DNA of 41,023 nucleotides from Flavobacterium hydatis (GTDB lineage: Bacteria > Bacteroidota > Bacteroidia > Flavobacteriales > Flavobacteriaceae): contig NZ_JPRM01000039.1 in the NCBI RefSeq assembly GCF_000737695.1, positions 1-41,023 on the forward strand. Direction: 5' to 3'. The notes beneath the pieces were generated by a model. That model was not told the DNA's origin. It searched no databases and saw only the letters and a list, made by a program, of their open reading frames with translations. The position numbers and the translations under genes were made by a program. Shown piece after piece: positions 9,625-17,335 of this stretch. Positions within the stretch are counted from its first letter, which is position 1, and every line of letters begins with the position of its first letter.

Positions 9625-10128
9625 ATGGCAAAAAATTACTACCAAATAGCATTAGTAATCGTACTACTATTTACCATCTATTCTTGTTCTAATGATACTA
9701 GTATTAGTAATGAACCGGAGCCTATCCATGAAGTAGTTGTAGAATATAATTACACACCTATAGAACTAGAGACAATGGATTTAATTAATAAATACAGGGT
9801 TAGTAAAGGCTTAAATGCCTTAGGTAAGATAAATTACCTTTCTGTTAAAGCCGAAGAACATACCAATTATATGATGGCAAATAACGCTGTAAGTCATGAT
9901 AACTTTGCTGATCGACTAAAAGATATCGTCAGAACTTTGGGCGTTATAAAAGTCAGCGAAAACATTGCCTATAATTATAATACTCCACAAGAAGCCTTAG
10001 ATGCCTGGCTAAATAGTCCAGAGCACAAAAAAAATATTATGGCAGATTATACCAACTTCGGTATTTCGGTGAGACAACATCCCATCAATGGAAGAAAATA
10101 TTACACAAACATCTTTGTAAAATATTAA
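9625..10128 (+). CDS. CAP/SCP-domain lipoprotein, copy 1
   Basis: This 167-aa protein has a short hydrophobic N-terminus ending in the lipobox IYSCS (Cys about 23), so it is probably a membrane-anchored lipoprotein outside the cytoplasm. After a short linker, residues about 53-167 form a compact CAP (cysteine-rich secretory/PR-1) domain: ETMDLINKYR at the start, EEHTNYM, VSHDNF, SENIAYNY, AWLNSPEHKKNIM and a final KYYTNIFVKY. The spaced histidines and glutamates match the family's conserved cavity. Bacterial CAP proteins have no single agreed activity, so no reaction is assigned. The ATG at 9625 begins the complete signal peptide. A diverged second copy lies 877 bp downstream. Confidence 0.88.
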   Translation: MAKNYYQIALVIVLLFTIYSCSNDTSISNEPEPIHEVVVEYNYTPIELETMDLINKYRVSKGLNALGKINYLSVKAEEHTNYMMANNAVSHDNFADRLKDIVRTLGVIKVSENIAYNYNTPQEALDAWLNSPEHKKNIMADYTNFGISVRQHPINGRKYYTNIFVKY

Positions 10129-10142
10129 TCTATTAGCTTATA

Positions 10143-10189
10143 CTTAAAGCATTAAGACTTCTATTTTATAATAAGGAATTTCAGGATTT
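10143..10189 (-). pseudogene. Remnant of the 3' end of the neighbouring PfkB kinase gene
   Basis: These 47 bases match 11186-11232, the 3' end of the kinase gene, at 42 positions without gaps. Read on the minus strand they give NPEIPYYKIEVLML then a stop, against NPEISYSKIEELMLKES in the intact kinase. Upstream of this block the similarity stops at once. The simplest reading is a scar from a duplication that copied the CAP gene together with the end of the convergent kinase gene. Confidence 0.75.
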
Positions 10190-10238
10190 TCTTTCTGACA
10201 ATCTTCCGTCAGGATACAAATATTTCAATAGATTAATC

Positions 10239-10266
10239 TTGTTTGTGAAATTAATTTCACAAACAA
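10239..10266. repeat. Perfect 28-bp palindrome
   Basis: The half-site TTGTTTGTGAAATT is followed at once by its exact reverse complement, with no loop. It lies between the two CAP genes and has no T run behind it. It could form a hairpin or cruciform, or be a dimer operator. Next to it is a 9-base-period stretch (about ATTAGTGAC, AATTCGTGC, AATTCGCG). Confidence 0.65.
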
Positions 10267-10501
10267 ATTAGTGACAATTCGTGCAATTCGCGTTTTTTCA
10301 CACTTGTATCCACACAGTAAACTGCCTGCCCCACTACCAAATCTCCATCCGAATCTTTATTCCTTAAAACCTTTACTCTACAAAAGTAAAAAAAACCTAT
10401 TGTATTGATTTTAAACCCTATACAGATAGAAATAAAAACAAATTGACCTGACCTTTGCCGTATCAAATAAATCTAACTGAATCAGTAAATTATTTTTTAT
10501 T

Positions 10502-11008
10502 ATAGCAAAAAACATAAGTCTAATTATATCATTAATTACGATAGTATTTACACTCCATTCATGTTCTAATGACAGTAGTAATAGTAATGAAACAACAAAA
10601 CCTATCCCTGAAATAGTCATAGACTACAATTATAATTCTTCAGAATTAGAAGTAATGGATTTAATAAATGAATACAGAACTAGTATCGGCTTAAATACTT
10701 TAGAAAAGATAAACTACGTTTCTGTTAAATCCGAAGAACACAATAATTACATGATTACTAATAATATTGTAAGCCATGATGATTTTGTAGCTCGTTCAGG
10801 AGATATTATTAAAGTTCTAGGTGTTATAAAAGTAAGTGAGAATATTGCTTATAATTACAACACCCCAAAAGCTGCCCTGGATGCTTGGTTAGCAAGTCCT
10901 GAACACAAAAAAAACATTATAGGTGATTATACTAATTTTGGCATTTCGGTTACCGAAAACCCTATTAATGGCAGAAAATATTACACCAATATCTTTGTGA
11001 AATATTAA
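10502..11008 (+). CDS. CAP/SCP-domain lipoprotein, copy 2, with ATA at the start position
   Basis: From 10502 the frame reads ATA GCA AAA AAC, aligned with ATG GCA AAA AAT of copy 1, and continues through an intact signal peptide with lipobox LHSCSND, a linker and a full CAP domain (SEEHNNYM, VSHDDF, SENIAYNY, SPEHKKNI, KYYTNIFVKY). No ATG, GTG or TTG lies in frame between the upstream TGA and the ATG at 10655. That ATG starts at MDLINEY and would give a 117-aa cytoplasmic CAP domain without a signal. Either the gene is silenced by loss of its start codon, or it is translated from ATA (or the preceding ATT). The rest of the frame is undamaged, so the change looks recent or tolerated. Confidence 0.7.
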   Translation: MAKNISLIISLITIVFTLHSCSNDSSNSNETTKPIPEIVIDYNYNSSELEVMDLINEYRTSIGLNTLEKINYVSVKSEEHNNYMITNNIVSHDDFVARSGDIIKVLGVIKVSENIAYNYNTPKAALDAWLASPEHKKNIIGDYTNFGISVTENPINGRKYYTNIFVKY

Positions 11009-11113
11009 TAATACAAATCAAAAAAGTTTTTTTGATCTTACAATAAATGCAACATCCAATAAAAATTAATTAAAGAAATACCACATCTTAAATTATTGAA
11101 ATATCCAAAAGCG

Positions 11114-11142
11114 AAAAAACACTCCTAAAAAGAGTGTTTTTT
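11114..11142. terminator. Bidirectional intrinsic terminator
   Basis: An 11-bp stem (AAAAAACACTC with GAGTGTTTTTT) has a 7-base loop and A/T runs on both sides. It lies between the convergent second CAP gene and the kinase gene. A weaker hairpin (ATCAAAAAA/TTTTTTGAT) lies about 100 bases earlier. Confidence 0.85.
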
Positions 11143-11177
11143 TTTTATATCATTCTCCATCAAAAACAATGAAAAAT

Positions 11178-12080
11178 CTAAGATTCTTTAAGCATTAATT
11201 CTTCTATTTTAGAATAAGAAATTTCAGGATTTGCACCTGCCGACCCTGCTACCAAAGCTCCAACTGCACAAGCAAGATCTATCGATTCCTGAGGTGATTT
11301 ATCTGTAAGTAATGAAGTAATTAATGTTGCCAGAAAAGAATCTCCTGCTCCTACCGTATCTACTACTTTTATTGAGTAACCACTATTATGATATAACTTA
11401 CCTTGCCATAATAACGATGCTCCGTGTTTACCTTTGGTTACACACATAGCCTTAGAGTTTGTTTTTTCGGCAATAAACTCCATATTTTCCTCTAAATCAA
11501 CAAAAGGAGAATCCATAGCCGAAGCAATTTCTAACAATTCTTCGTCATTAAACTTTATAAAACTAGCCGATTGCATTAGCTTCTCGATTATATCGTACGA
11601 GTAATGTGGCTTTCTTAAATTGACATCAAAAACCTTATAAACATCATTTTTAAGTAATTCCTCTAGTGCTAAACGCGAAACAGAATCCCTACAAACCAAA
11701 CTTCCGTAAATAAGTACATCGGCTTGAGCAACCAACTTTTTTGCAGCATCATTTAAAACAATTTTATCCCATGCCGATGGATAATTAATTTCATAACTAG
11801 CCGAACCATTTTCATTTAATGAAACTTGAACCAAACCAGTCGGGAATTCCTCCGATTTAATAATAGCATCGGTTTCTAGACCAAGATTTTTGACTTGATT
11901 TATAATAGCAATTCCGTCTGGATCATTACCCACACAACTCACCATAGCAACATCGCAACCCAATGCTTTCATACGCAAAGCTACATTAAGCGGAGCTCCT
12001 CCTATTTTCTTTTCGTTGCCAAAAACATCCCAAAGTACTTCACCGTAAGAAACCGCATTAAGTTTTTTTCTGTTATTCAT
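11178..12080 (-). CDS. PfkB-family carbohydrate kinase (fructokinase-like)
   Basis: This 300-aa cytoplasmic kinase should phosphorylate a sugar, probably fructose, with ATP. The N-terminal PfkB signature is visible as KIGGAPLNVALRMKALG followed by VSCVGNDPDG. The C-terminal signature VDTVGAGDSFLATL contains the catalytic Asp and the anion-hole GAGD, followed by ACAVGALVAGSAGANPEI. Length and order match bacterial fructokinases; substrate specificity cannot be read from the sequence. The ATG at 12080 gives the expected short lead-in (MNNRKKLNAVSYGEVLWD). It stands apart from the upstream MFS gene (148 bp, with a terminator between). A fragment of its 3' end is duplicated at 10143-10189. Confidence 0.87.
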   Translation of the reverse strand: MNNRKKLNAVSYGEVLWDVFGNEKKIGGAPLNVALRMKALGCDVAMVSCVGNDPDGIAIINQVKNLGLETDAIIKSEEFPTGLVQVSLNENGSASYEINYPSAWDKIVLNDAAKKLVAQADVLIYGSLVCRDSVSRLALEELLKNDVYKVFDVNLRKPHYSYDIIEKLMQSASFIKFNDEELLEIASAMDSPFVDLEENMEFIAEKTNSKAMCVTKGKHGASLLWQGKLYHNSGYSIKVVDTVGAGDSFLATLITSLLTDKSPQESIDLACAVGALVAGSAGANPEISYSKIEELMLKES

Positions 12081-12181
12081 CCTGAAATTAATTTAAATAT
12101 TGCTACCAAAACCTGCATCGTAAAGTAAAAATAATTTTTCATTTTATGTAACCAAATGAGCAAGAAATATTTGAGCAAACA

Positions 12182-12212
12182 AAAAAGACAAACCGAATAG
12201 ACTTGTCTTTTT
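12182..12212 (-). terminator. Intrinsic terminator of the MFS gene
   Basis: On the minus strand a 10-bp stem (AAAAAGACAA/TTGTCTTTTT) with an 11-base loop runs into a T tract 17 bases after the MFS stop codon. Confidence 0.75.
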
Positions 12213-12228
12213 ATAAAATATTTATTTT

Positions 12229-13395
12229 TTAAGCTCTTTGTAATTGCATCACGTATTTTTTTCTTTGTATAAATATAAAGGTAAAGAGCATTCCAAGAAA
12301 CGACATTCCAACCCCAATTAAATTAGGCGAAGCATAACTGTAACCTGCTATCAGAGGTAATCCTCCTAAAAATGCTCCCAATGCATTTCCTATATTAAAA
12401 CTTGCCTGAATCGCTGCCGAAGCAATCATCTCTGCTCCAGTTGCTGTCTGAATCATTAACATCTGGATTGGCGCAACGATAGAAAACGAAACGCAACCTG
12501 TTAAGAAGGTTAAAAATAAAGAGGCATACTGATTATATGAAAAGAAATAAACCAAAAGCAAATCGATAGCCATTACAAAAAGTAACATGATAACGGTAGT
12601 TGCTGCCGAAAATTTATCAGCCAATTTTCCTCCTATAAAGTTTCCTATTACCATTCCTGATCCTGCTAAAATCAAGATATACGGAACATTTTCGGGCGAG
12701 AAACCAGAAACATTAGTTAGCAAAGGCGCGATATAACTAATCCAGGAAAACAATCCCCCAAAACCTATTGCAGTTATTGCAATTATTAACCAAGCCTCAG
12801 TTTTCTTAAAAAACTGCAATTGAGTTTTCATACTTTCGTTTTTATTTGATTCCAGATTTGGCATCCACAAATAAATAAAAAGAAATGTAAGCAATCCTAT
12901 TGCTGCAATTAGTACAAAAGTATAACGCCATAAAAAATGATGTCCGATATATGTTCCGATAGGGACACCTATTAAATTTGCCAATGTTAATCCCGAAAAC
13001 ATGATAGAAACTGCCTGAGCTTCTTTTCCTTTATCGGCAAGTCGGCTTGCTACAACAGCTCCAACCCCAAAAAAAGCTCCGTGAGGTAATCCCGAGAGTA
13101 ATCGCGATGCAAATAATATTTCGTAAGTAGGCGCAATAATCGAAAGTGCATTAAATACAGCCAGCATCATTGCCAGAATTAAAAGCATTTTCTTAGGCGG
13201 ATAATTCCTTCCTATAATAACCAATAATGGTGCACCTATTACAACACCTAAAGCATAGGCAGAAATTAAATATCCTGCTACAGGAATTGAAACATTCATA
13301 TTCTGAGCAATATCAGGTAACAAACCCATCATCACAAACTCTGTGATTCCAATAGTTAAACCGCCCAATGAGAGCGCAATAAGACTTTTTTTCAT
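12229..13395 (-). CDS. MFS transporter, DHA1/AraJ-like exporter
   Basis: The 388-aa protein has about twelve hydrophobic helices, beginning with SLIALSLGGLTIGITEFVMMGLLPDIA, the usual first helix of DHA1-type drug or metabolite exporters. A motif A-like segment after helix 2 (GAPLLVIIGRNYPPKKML), ASRLLSGLPHGAFFGVGAVVASRLA in helix 4 and GLTLANLIGVPIGTYIGHHFLWRYTF in helix 5 fit the antiporter signature. It should export small molecules by proton exchange in the inner membrane; the substrate is unknown. It is divergent from an AraC-type regulator 103 bp away, which is the likely controller. A TAnnTTTG -7 box lies about 38 bases upstream of its ATG. Confidence 0.9.
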   Translation of the reverse strand: MKKSLIALSLGGLTIGITEFVMMGLLPDIAQNMNVSIPVAGYLISAYALGVVIGAPLLVIIGRNYPPKKMLLILAMMLAVFNALSIIAPTYEILFASRLLSGLPHGAFFGVGAVVASRLADKGKEAQAVSIMFSGLTLANLIGVPIGTYIGHHFLWRYTFVLIAAIGLLTFLFIYLWMPNLESNKNESMKTQLQFFKKTEAWLIIAITAIGFGGLFSWISYIAPLLTNVSGFSPENVPYILILAGSGMVIGNFIGGKLADKFSAATTVIMLLFVMAIDLLLVYFFSYNQYASLFLTFLTGCVSFSIVAPIQMLMIQTATGAEMIASAAIQASFNIGNALGAFLGGLPLIAGYSYASPNLIGVGMSFLGMLFTFIFIQRKKYVMQLQRA

Positions 13396-13432
13396 TTTAT
13401 TTTTCTAGAAAAGGAATAGATTTTCTATGGCG

Positions 13433-13440
13433 CAAATTTA
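13433..13440 (-). promoter_or_regulatory. Putative -7 box (TAAATTTG) of the MFS gene
   Basis: On the minus strand TAAATTTG matches the Bacteroidota TAnnTTTG element and would give a leader of about 30 bases. No clear TTG is present at -33, so activation by the neighbouring AraC protein would make sense. Confidence 0.45.
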
Positions 13441-13462
13441 CATCCAGCAACATTTAAATAAA

Positions 13463-13493
13463 TTGTATATTTACAACATTAACTTGTACATAT
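13463..13493 (+). promoter_or_regulatory. Direct half-sites spaced 21 bp, possible AraC operator
   Basis: TTGTATAT at 13463 and TTGTACATAT at 13484 are direct repeats exactly 21 bp apart, two helical turns. This is the geometry AraC-family dimers or monomer pairs often use. They lie upstream of the MFS -7 box and directly abut the AraC start codon, so one site could control both genes. Confidence 0.4.
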
Positions 13494-13498
13494 AAAGC

Positions 13499-14332
13499 AT
13501 GCCGAAATTAAATCAATTTGAAACACTTGTTATAGATGAATTTGAAGAAGAAAAATTTCACCTTCCTTTTCATGGCCATACCTATTATGAAATTATTTAT
13601 ATCGTGAAAGGCAATGGAGTTCATCATCTTAACAAAAACTTACTTCCGTACAAAACAGGTGATCTATTTGTAATTTCGCCCGAAGATGAGCATTGTTTTG
13701 ATATCAAGAAATGTACCCGATTTGTATATATAAAATTCACAGATAATTATTTCAATTCAAATAAAAGTCTTTTCTGCGATGATTTATTACTTAATACTCC
13801 AGAGTGTTTTATGCGGGATAAACTCTTAAAAGAAACAGTTCTGAAATTAGATGAACCCTGCAAAACAATTCTAAAAAATACAATAGAAAATATTACGGCT
13901 TACAATAGCCGAATAGATGTAACAACTTCACCAATCGTATTCTATCAGATACTTTCTATCTTCGGATTAATCAAAGAAACTATACGTAGCATGAATCCTA
14001 AAGTACAAGGAAATCATTTTGATAGCGAACAAATTACATCTTATATTCATCAGAATATTTATTCCCCAAAACTAGTTCAGATAAAGGTAATTTCAGCTCA
14101 TTTTAATATAGCTGAGACTTATTTTAGTGCTTATTTCAAAAGAACATTTACTATTAGTTATCGTGATTATATCAATAATCTAAGAACGCTATTAATCGAA
14201 AAAAGAATTACCAACAACCAAATGCCCATCAAGCAAATTGCTTATGAGTTTGGTTTTACAGATGAAAGTCATTTATCAAATTACTTCAAGAAAAGAAAAA
14301 ACATGAATCCCAGCGATTTCAAAAAATTGTAA
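13499..14332 (+). CDS. AraC-family transcriptional regulator with N-terminal cupin
   Basis: This 277-aa regulator has a cupin-like sensor at residues about 18-90 (FHGHTYYEIIYIVKGNGVHHLNKNLLPYKTGDLFVISPEDEH), followed by a linker helix region and a C-terminal pair of helix-turn-helix motifs (about 185-277: VISAHFNIAETYFSAYFKR, then IKQIAYEFGFTDESHLSNYFKKRKNMNPSDFKK). The second motif is the classic AraC signature. It is divergent from the MFS exporter gene and its start follows directly on the 21-bp spaced direct repeats. The likely role is ligand-dependent control of the exporter and of itself; the ligand is unknown. Confidence 0.9.
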   Translation: MPKLNQFETLVIDEFEEEKFHLPFHGHTYYEIIYIVKGNGVHHLNKNLLPYKTGDLFVISPEDEHCFDIKKCTRFVYIKFTDNYFNSNKSLFCDDLLLNTPECFMRDKLLKETVLKLDEPCKTILKNTIENITAYNSRIDVTTSPIVFYQILSIFGLIKETIRSMNPKVQGNHFDSEQITSYIHQNIYSPKLVQIKVISAHFNIAETYFSAYFKRTFTISYRDYINNLRTLLIEKRITNNQMPIKQIAYEFGFTDESHLSNYFKKRKNMNPSDFKKL

Positions 14333-14798
14333 ATTGTAAGACGTGCGTGTGATAGCCCATAATGGAACGCGGATGATACGGATTCGCTAAAGTGAAAACA
14401 CAGATAAAAACGGATTTTTTTTTAAGGTTCTAAGGCGCTAAGAGACAAAGGTTCAAAGGTTGCTTAGTTTGGGTTTATAACAATCGTTGTGGTTTTTGAC
14501 CTTTGCGTAAATGAAAAACAATAAAAAGAAATCACAAACTAAGCAACCTCAGAACCTTAGTACCTCTGCACCTTTCCTAAAAAAACCTTTGTCTCTTAGC
14601 ACCTCAGAACCTTAGTGTCTCAGAACCTTTCCCAAAAAAAAGCTGGCTTATTCAGTAACTTTTATGGCTTATTGCGGTAATCAGCTCATCCTTTCTAAGC
14701 GTACTTTGTAAAAATCCAGGTGTTTATTATATCGTGAAAACAAGTGTGTTTCAGTATAATAGCCTCTTACCATTTTAATAAATACCATTACGGCTTTG
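14333..14798. repeat. Repeat-rich intergenic region: inverted octamer arrays
   Basis: About 14363-14420 has a nine-base rhythm (AACGCGGAT, GATACGGAT ... ACGGATTTTT). From 14424 to 14460 octamers run on the minus strand (AAGGTTCT, AAGGCGCT, AAGAGACA, AAGGTTCA), and from 14546 to 14640 the same family runs on the plus strand (CTTAGTAC, CTCAGAAC and so on). The two arrays are joined by a perfect 15-bp inverted repeat, AGGTTGCTTAGTTTG at 14457-14471 with its complement at 14535-14549. About 150 bases of unremarkable DNA then lead to the PorP/SprF gene. Confidence 0.75.
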
Positions 14799-15788
14799 AT
14801 GTATACTAAAATTAGATTTTCAGTTCTTTTATTATTTATATTTTCCTATTCTTATTCTCAAGAAGGAATCCCTATATACTCAGATTATTTATCAGACAAC
14901 TACTATTTGATACATCCATCAATGGCAGGTGCTTCTGATTGTACTAAACTAAGAGTAACATCACGCAGCCAATGGTCTGGGCAAGACGATGCTCCTTCGC
15001 TTCAAACTGTAAGCCTTAGTAGCCGAATTGGAGATAGAACTGGTGCAGGAATCATACTCTTTAATGATAAAAATGGATATCATTCTCAAAAAGGAGTAAA
15101 ACTTACTTATGCATATCACATTATGTTTTCAAGAGATGAAATGGACTTAAACCAACTTTCATTTGGTGTAAATGCTGGAGTTATTCAGAGTCAGCTAGAC
15201 GAAACTTCATTTATTGGGTTTGACCCAATTGTTACTGGAGGCGTGCTGAAAGATTCATATTTTAATGTTGATTTTGGTGCATCTTATAATTTTTTAAATT
15301 TTTATACCCATGCCACAGTTCAAGGTGCTCTAGAAACAAGACGCCAATTATATACAGAAGCAGAAAGTAAAAATATCCGAAAATATCTTTTGAGCGCAGG
15401 ATATACTTTTGGGAGTAAAAAGAAAATATGGATAGAACCCTCATTCCTTTTTCAGCTTGTAGATAAGACCAAAGAAAAAATATTTGATATTAACTTAAAA
15501 GCCTATAAAAAAATTGGTGAAGGCAATATCTGGGCAGCTTTATCCTACCGAAGAAACTTTAACGGTACCGAATACTATGATGGCATTGATGTTTCTAAAC
15601 AAAACCTACAATACGTAACTCCTATTTTGGGTGCTAAGTACAAAAACTTCATGTTTGCTTACACCTATTCTAAAGTTATAGGCGATATACAATTTGATAG
15701 CGGAGCATATCATCAAGTTACATTAGGAATAAATTTATTCTGCAAAAAAGAACGTTACGAATGTGAATGTCCTGCAATAAATTTATAG
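14799..15788 (+). CDS. PorP/SprF-family type IX secretion outer-membrane protein (orphan copy)
   Basis: After an N-terminal signal peptide (FSVLLLFIFSYSYSQ), the protein follows the PorP/SprF pattern: YHPSMAGA-like YLIHPSMAGASDCTKLRVTSRSQW, an SLSSRIGDRTGAGIILFNDKNGYHSQKG strand pair, YAYHIMF and a final YHQVTLGINLFCKK strand. It should be an outer-membrane beta-barrel. Family members help T9SS export or surface attachment of type B cargo proteins, usually encoded next door. Here no cargo gene is adjacent, and the protein ends in a cysteine-rich tail (CECPAINL). A TTG at 14796 gives only one extra residue; the ATG at 14799 is preferred. A hairpin terminator follows. Confidence 0.85.
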   Translation: MYTKIRFSVLLLFIFSYSYSQEGIPIYSDYLSDNYYLIHPSMAGASDCTKLRVTSRSQWSGQDDAPSLQTVSLSSRIGDRTGAGIILFNDKNGYHSQKGVKLTYAYHIMFSRDEMDLNQLSFGVNAGVIQSQLDETSFIGFDPIVTGGVLKDSYFNVDFGASYNFLNFYTHATVQGALETRRQLYTEAESKNIRKYLLSAGYTFGSKKKIWIEPSFLFQLVDKTKEKIFDINLKAYKKIGEGNIWAALSYRRNFNGTEYYDGIDVSKQNLQYVTPILGAKYKNFMFAYTYSKVIGDIQFDSGAYHQVTLGINLFCKKERYECECPAINL

Positions 15789-15825
15789 TTCCAGAATAAT
15801 CAAAGACAACCGATTATAACAAACA

Positions 15826-15862
15826 AAAAAGCGAATAGCCTAAAATGGTTATTCGCTTTTTA
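15826..15862 (+). terminator. Intrinsic terminator after the orphan PorP/SprF gene
   Basis: The stem GCGAATAGCC/GGTTATTCGC (one G-T pair) is extended by A/T runs on both sides, with a T tract following on the plus strand. The rest of the gap to 16097 is AT-rich with no gene. Confidence 0.8.
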
Positions 15863-16064
15863 AGTAACTTGGCATTGATATTTTTTTTGCTAATATATTG
15901 AATCTCAAAAAACATAAAAAATCTTTTCAAACTTAATTTTGTGATTTTTTAAGCAAACACTAAACTGCAACATATTCAATAATATTGACTTAAAAATCAA
16001 ACAAACCTACCCTATTAATCATGCAGTTTTTTATCTAAAAAAGTTTATCCAAGTCTGAAATGCT

Positions 16065-16072
16065 TAAATTTG
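16065..16072 (+). promoter_or_regulatory. Putative -7 box (TAAATTTG)
   Basis: This TAnnTTTG element lies about 26 bases before the ATG of the membrane-linked AraC gene and predicts a short leader. The -33 TTG is not clear. Confidence 0.4.
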
Positions 16073-16097
16073 ATAAACTATTTTAAACAAAAGCATA

Positions 16098-17204
16098 ATG
16101 ATCATAAGTGAACTTAATTCCTTAATAATAATTTTGATTTTCGGGTCACTCATTTTGCTTTCATTTCTTAAGATAACTAATCCGCTAAATGTAAACAAGA
16201 AAGCAAATTTTTGTTTCGGAATATTTCTGTTTTTATGGGCAACATTCTGGATTGATGAAATTTCATTGTTTCTAGGCAATCACAAAGTAAGTGAGTCTTT
16301 AAATTTATTTATCCACTTTATTCAGTTTACAACACCACTTGTATTTTATTTTAGTATTGTGTTTTTTACAAATCCTAATTACAAATTCAGCAAATACGAC
16401 TTTAAATATCTAGTTCTCCCAATAATATTCTTTTTTGTATTACTCTTGAGTATAAATGAAAACTCAACTTCTCTTAAATTATTTTCGATTACACTTATGC
16501 TCGCACAATCTATTTTTTATGTTCTAGCTTCATATTTAAAGATTAGAAAACATAAAAAAAACACACTCCTTTTTTCATCTAATGCTAATGAAATTGATTT
16601 AAACTGGTTAGAATACATCATTTTTTTAATTCTGTCAATGAGCATAATTGTTACAGTTTATAATGTGTTCTTTTATTCTTCTACTCTAAACGTTTTTATA
16701 AATAGTGCTTCGTTAGTAATCATTTTTATTATTGCATATTACTCTCTTAAACAAAAAGAGATTTTCCCTTTGGATGAAAAGCAACGCTCTGAGATTATCT
16801 TAATAAATGAGCAAGAAGAACTAATCGAAATAAAACGAAAAGTTATTTCTGATACCGAATTGGTTGTTATAAAAACGGAGCTAAATCGCATAATGCTTGA
16901 GCAAAAACCATATCTGGATAGTGAATTAAATCTCATAAAATTATCCGAACTCGTAAACCGTACGCCACACCAAGTATCGTATGCAATTAATTCTGGTTTT
17001 AACGAAAACTTCTTTCAGTTCATTAATAAATATCGTGTAGAAAAAGCAAAAGAGTTATTGGCTAAAGAGGAAATGAATAACCTTTCTATTTTAGGTATTG
17101 CCTACGAATCTGGCTTCAACTCAAAAACCTCATTTAATAATACGTTCAAAAAAATCACCAACCAAACTCCATCCGAGTACAAAAAGAATAGTCCAAGTTT
17201 ATAA
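16098..17204 (+). CDS. Membrane-anchored AraC-family transcriptional regulator
   Basis: The first roughly 220 residues of this 368-aa protein hold about seven hydrophobic segments (the first is LNSLIIILIFGSLILLSFL), and a charged linker follows (EKQRSEIILINEQEELIEIKRK). The last 100 residues form an AraC DNA-binding domain (IKLSELVNRTPHQVSYAINSGFNENFFQFINKYRVEKAKELL, then ILGIAYESGFNSKTSFNNTFKKITNQTPSEYKK). Such multi-helix AraC proteins are common in Bacteroidota and are thought to sense signals at the membrane. It precedes an SDR and an epimerase gene by 131 bp and is the likely regulator of that pair. Confidence 0.88.
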   Translation: MIISELNSLIIILIFGSLILLSFLKITNPLNVNKKANFCFGIFLFLWATFWIDEISLFLGNHKVSESLNLFIHFIQFTTPLVFYFSIVFFTNPNYKFSKYDFKYLVLPIIFFFVLLLSINENSTSLKLFSITLMLAQSIFYVLASYLKIRKHKKNTLLFSSNANEIDLNWLEYIIFLILSMSIIVTVYNVFFYSSTLNVFINSASLVIIFIIAYYSLKQKEIFPLDEKQRSEIILINEQEELIEIKRKVISDTELVVIKTELNRIMLEQKPYLDSELNLIKLSELVNRTPHQVSYAINSGFNENFFQFINKYRVEKAKELLAKEEMNNLSILGIAYESGFNSKTSFNNTFKKITNQTPSEYKKNSPSL

Positions 17205-17308
17205 GTTCGAACTTTTGCCTAAAAACAACATCTCATTTACAAATACTTACCTCAACACAAAAGGGGTTCTTTGTTATAAACACGAACATTTACGGTTATA
17301 ATCAAATC

Positions 17309-17316
17309 TACATTTG
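17309..17316 (+). promoter_or_regulatory. Putative -7 box (TACATTTG) of the SDR/epimerase operon
   Basis: TACATTTG matches TAnnTTTG and sits 20 bases before the SDR start codon, which suggests a separate promoter for the two-gene unit rather than read-through from the AraC gene. Confidence 0.4.
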
Positions 17317-17335
17317 CTGCAATAAATTAGAGATT

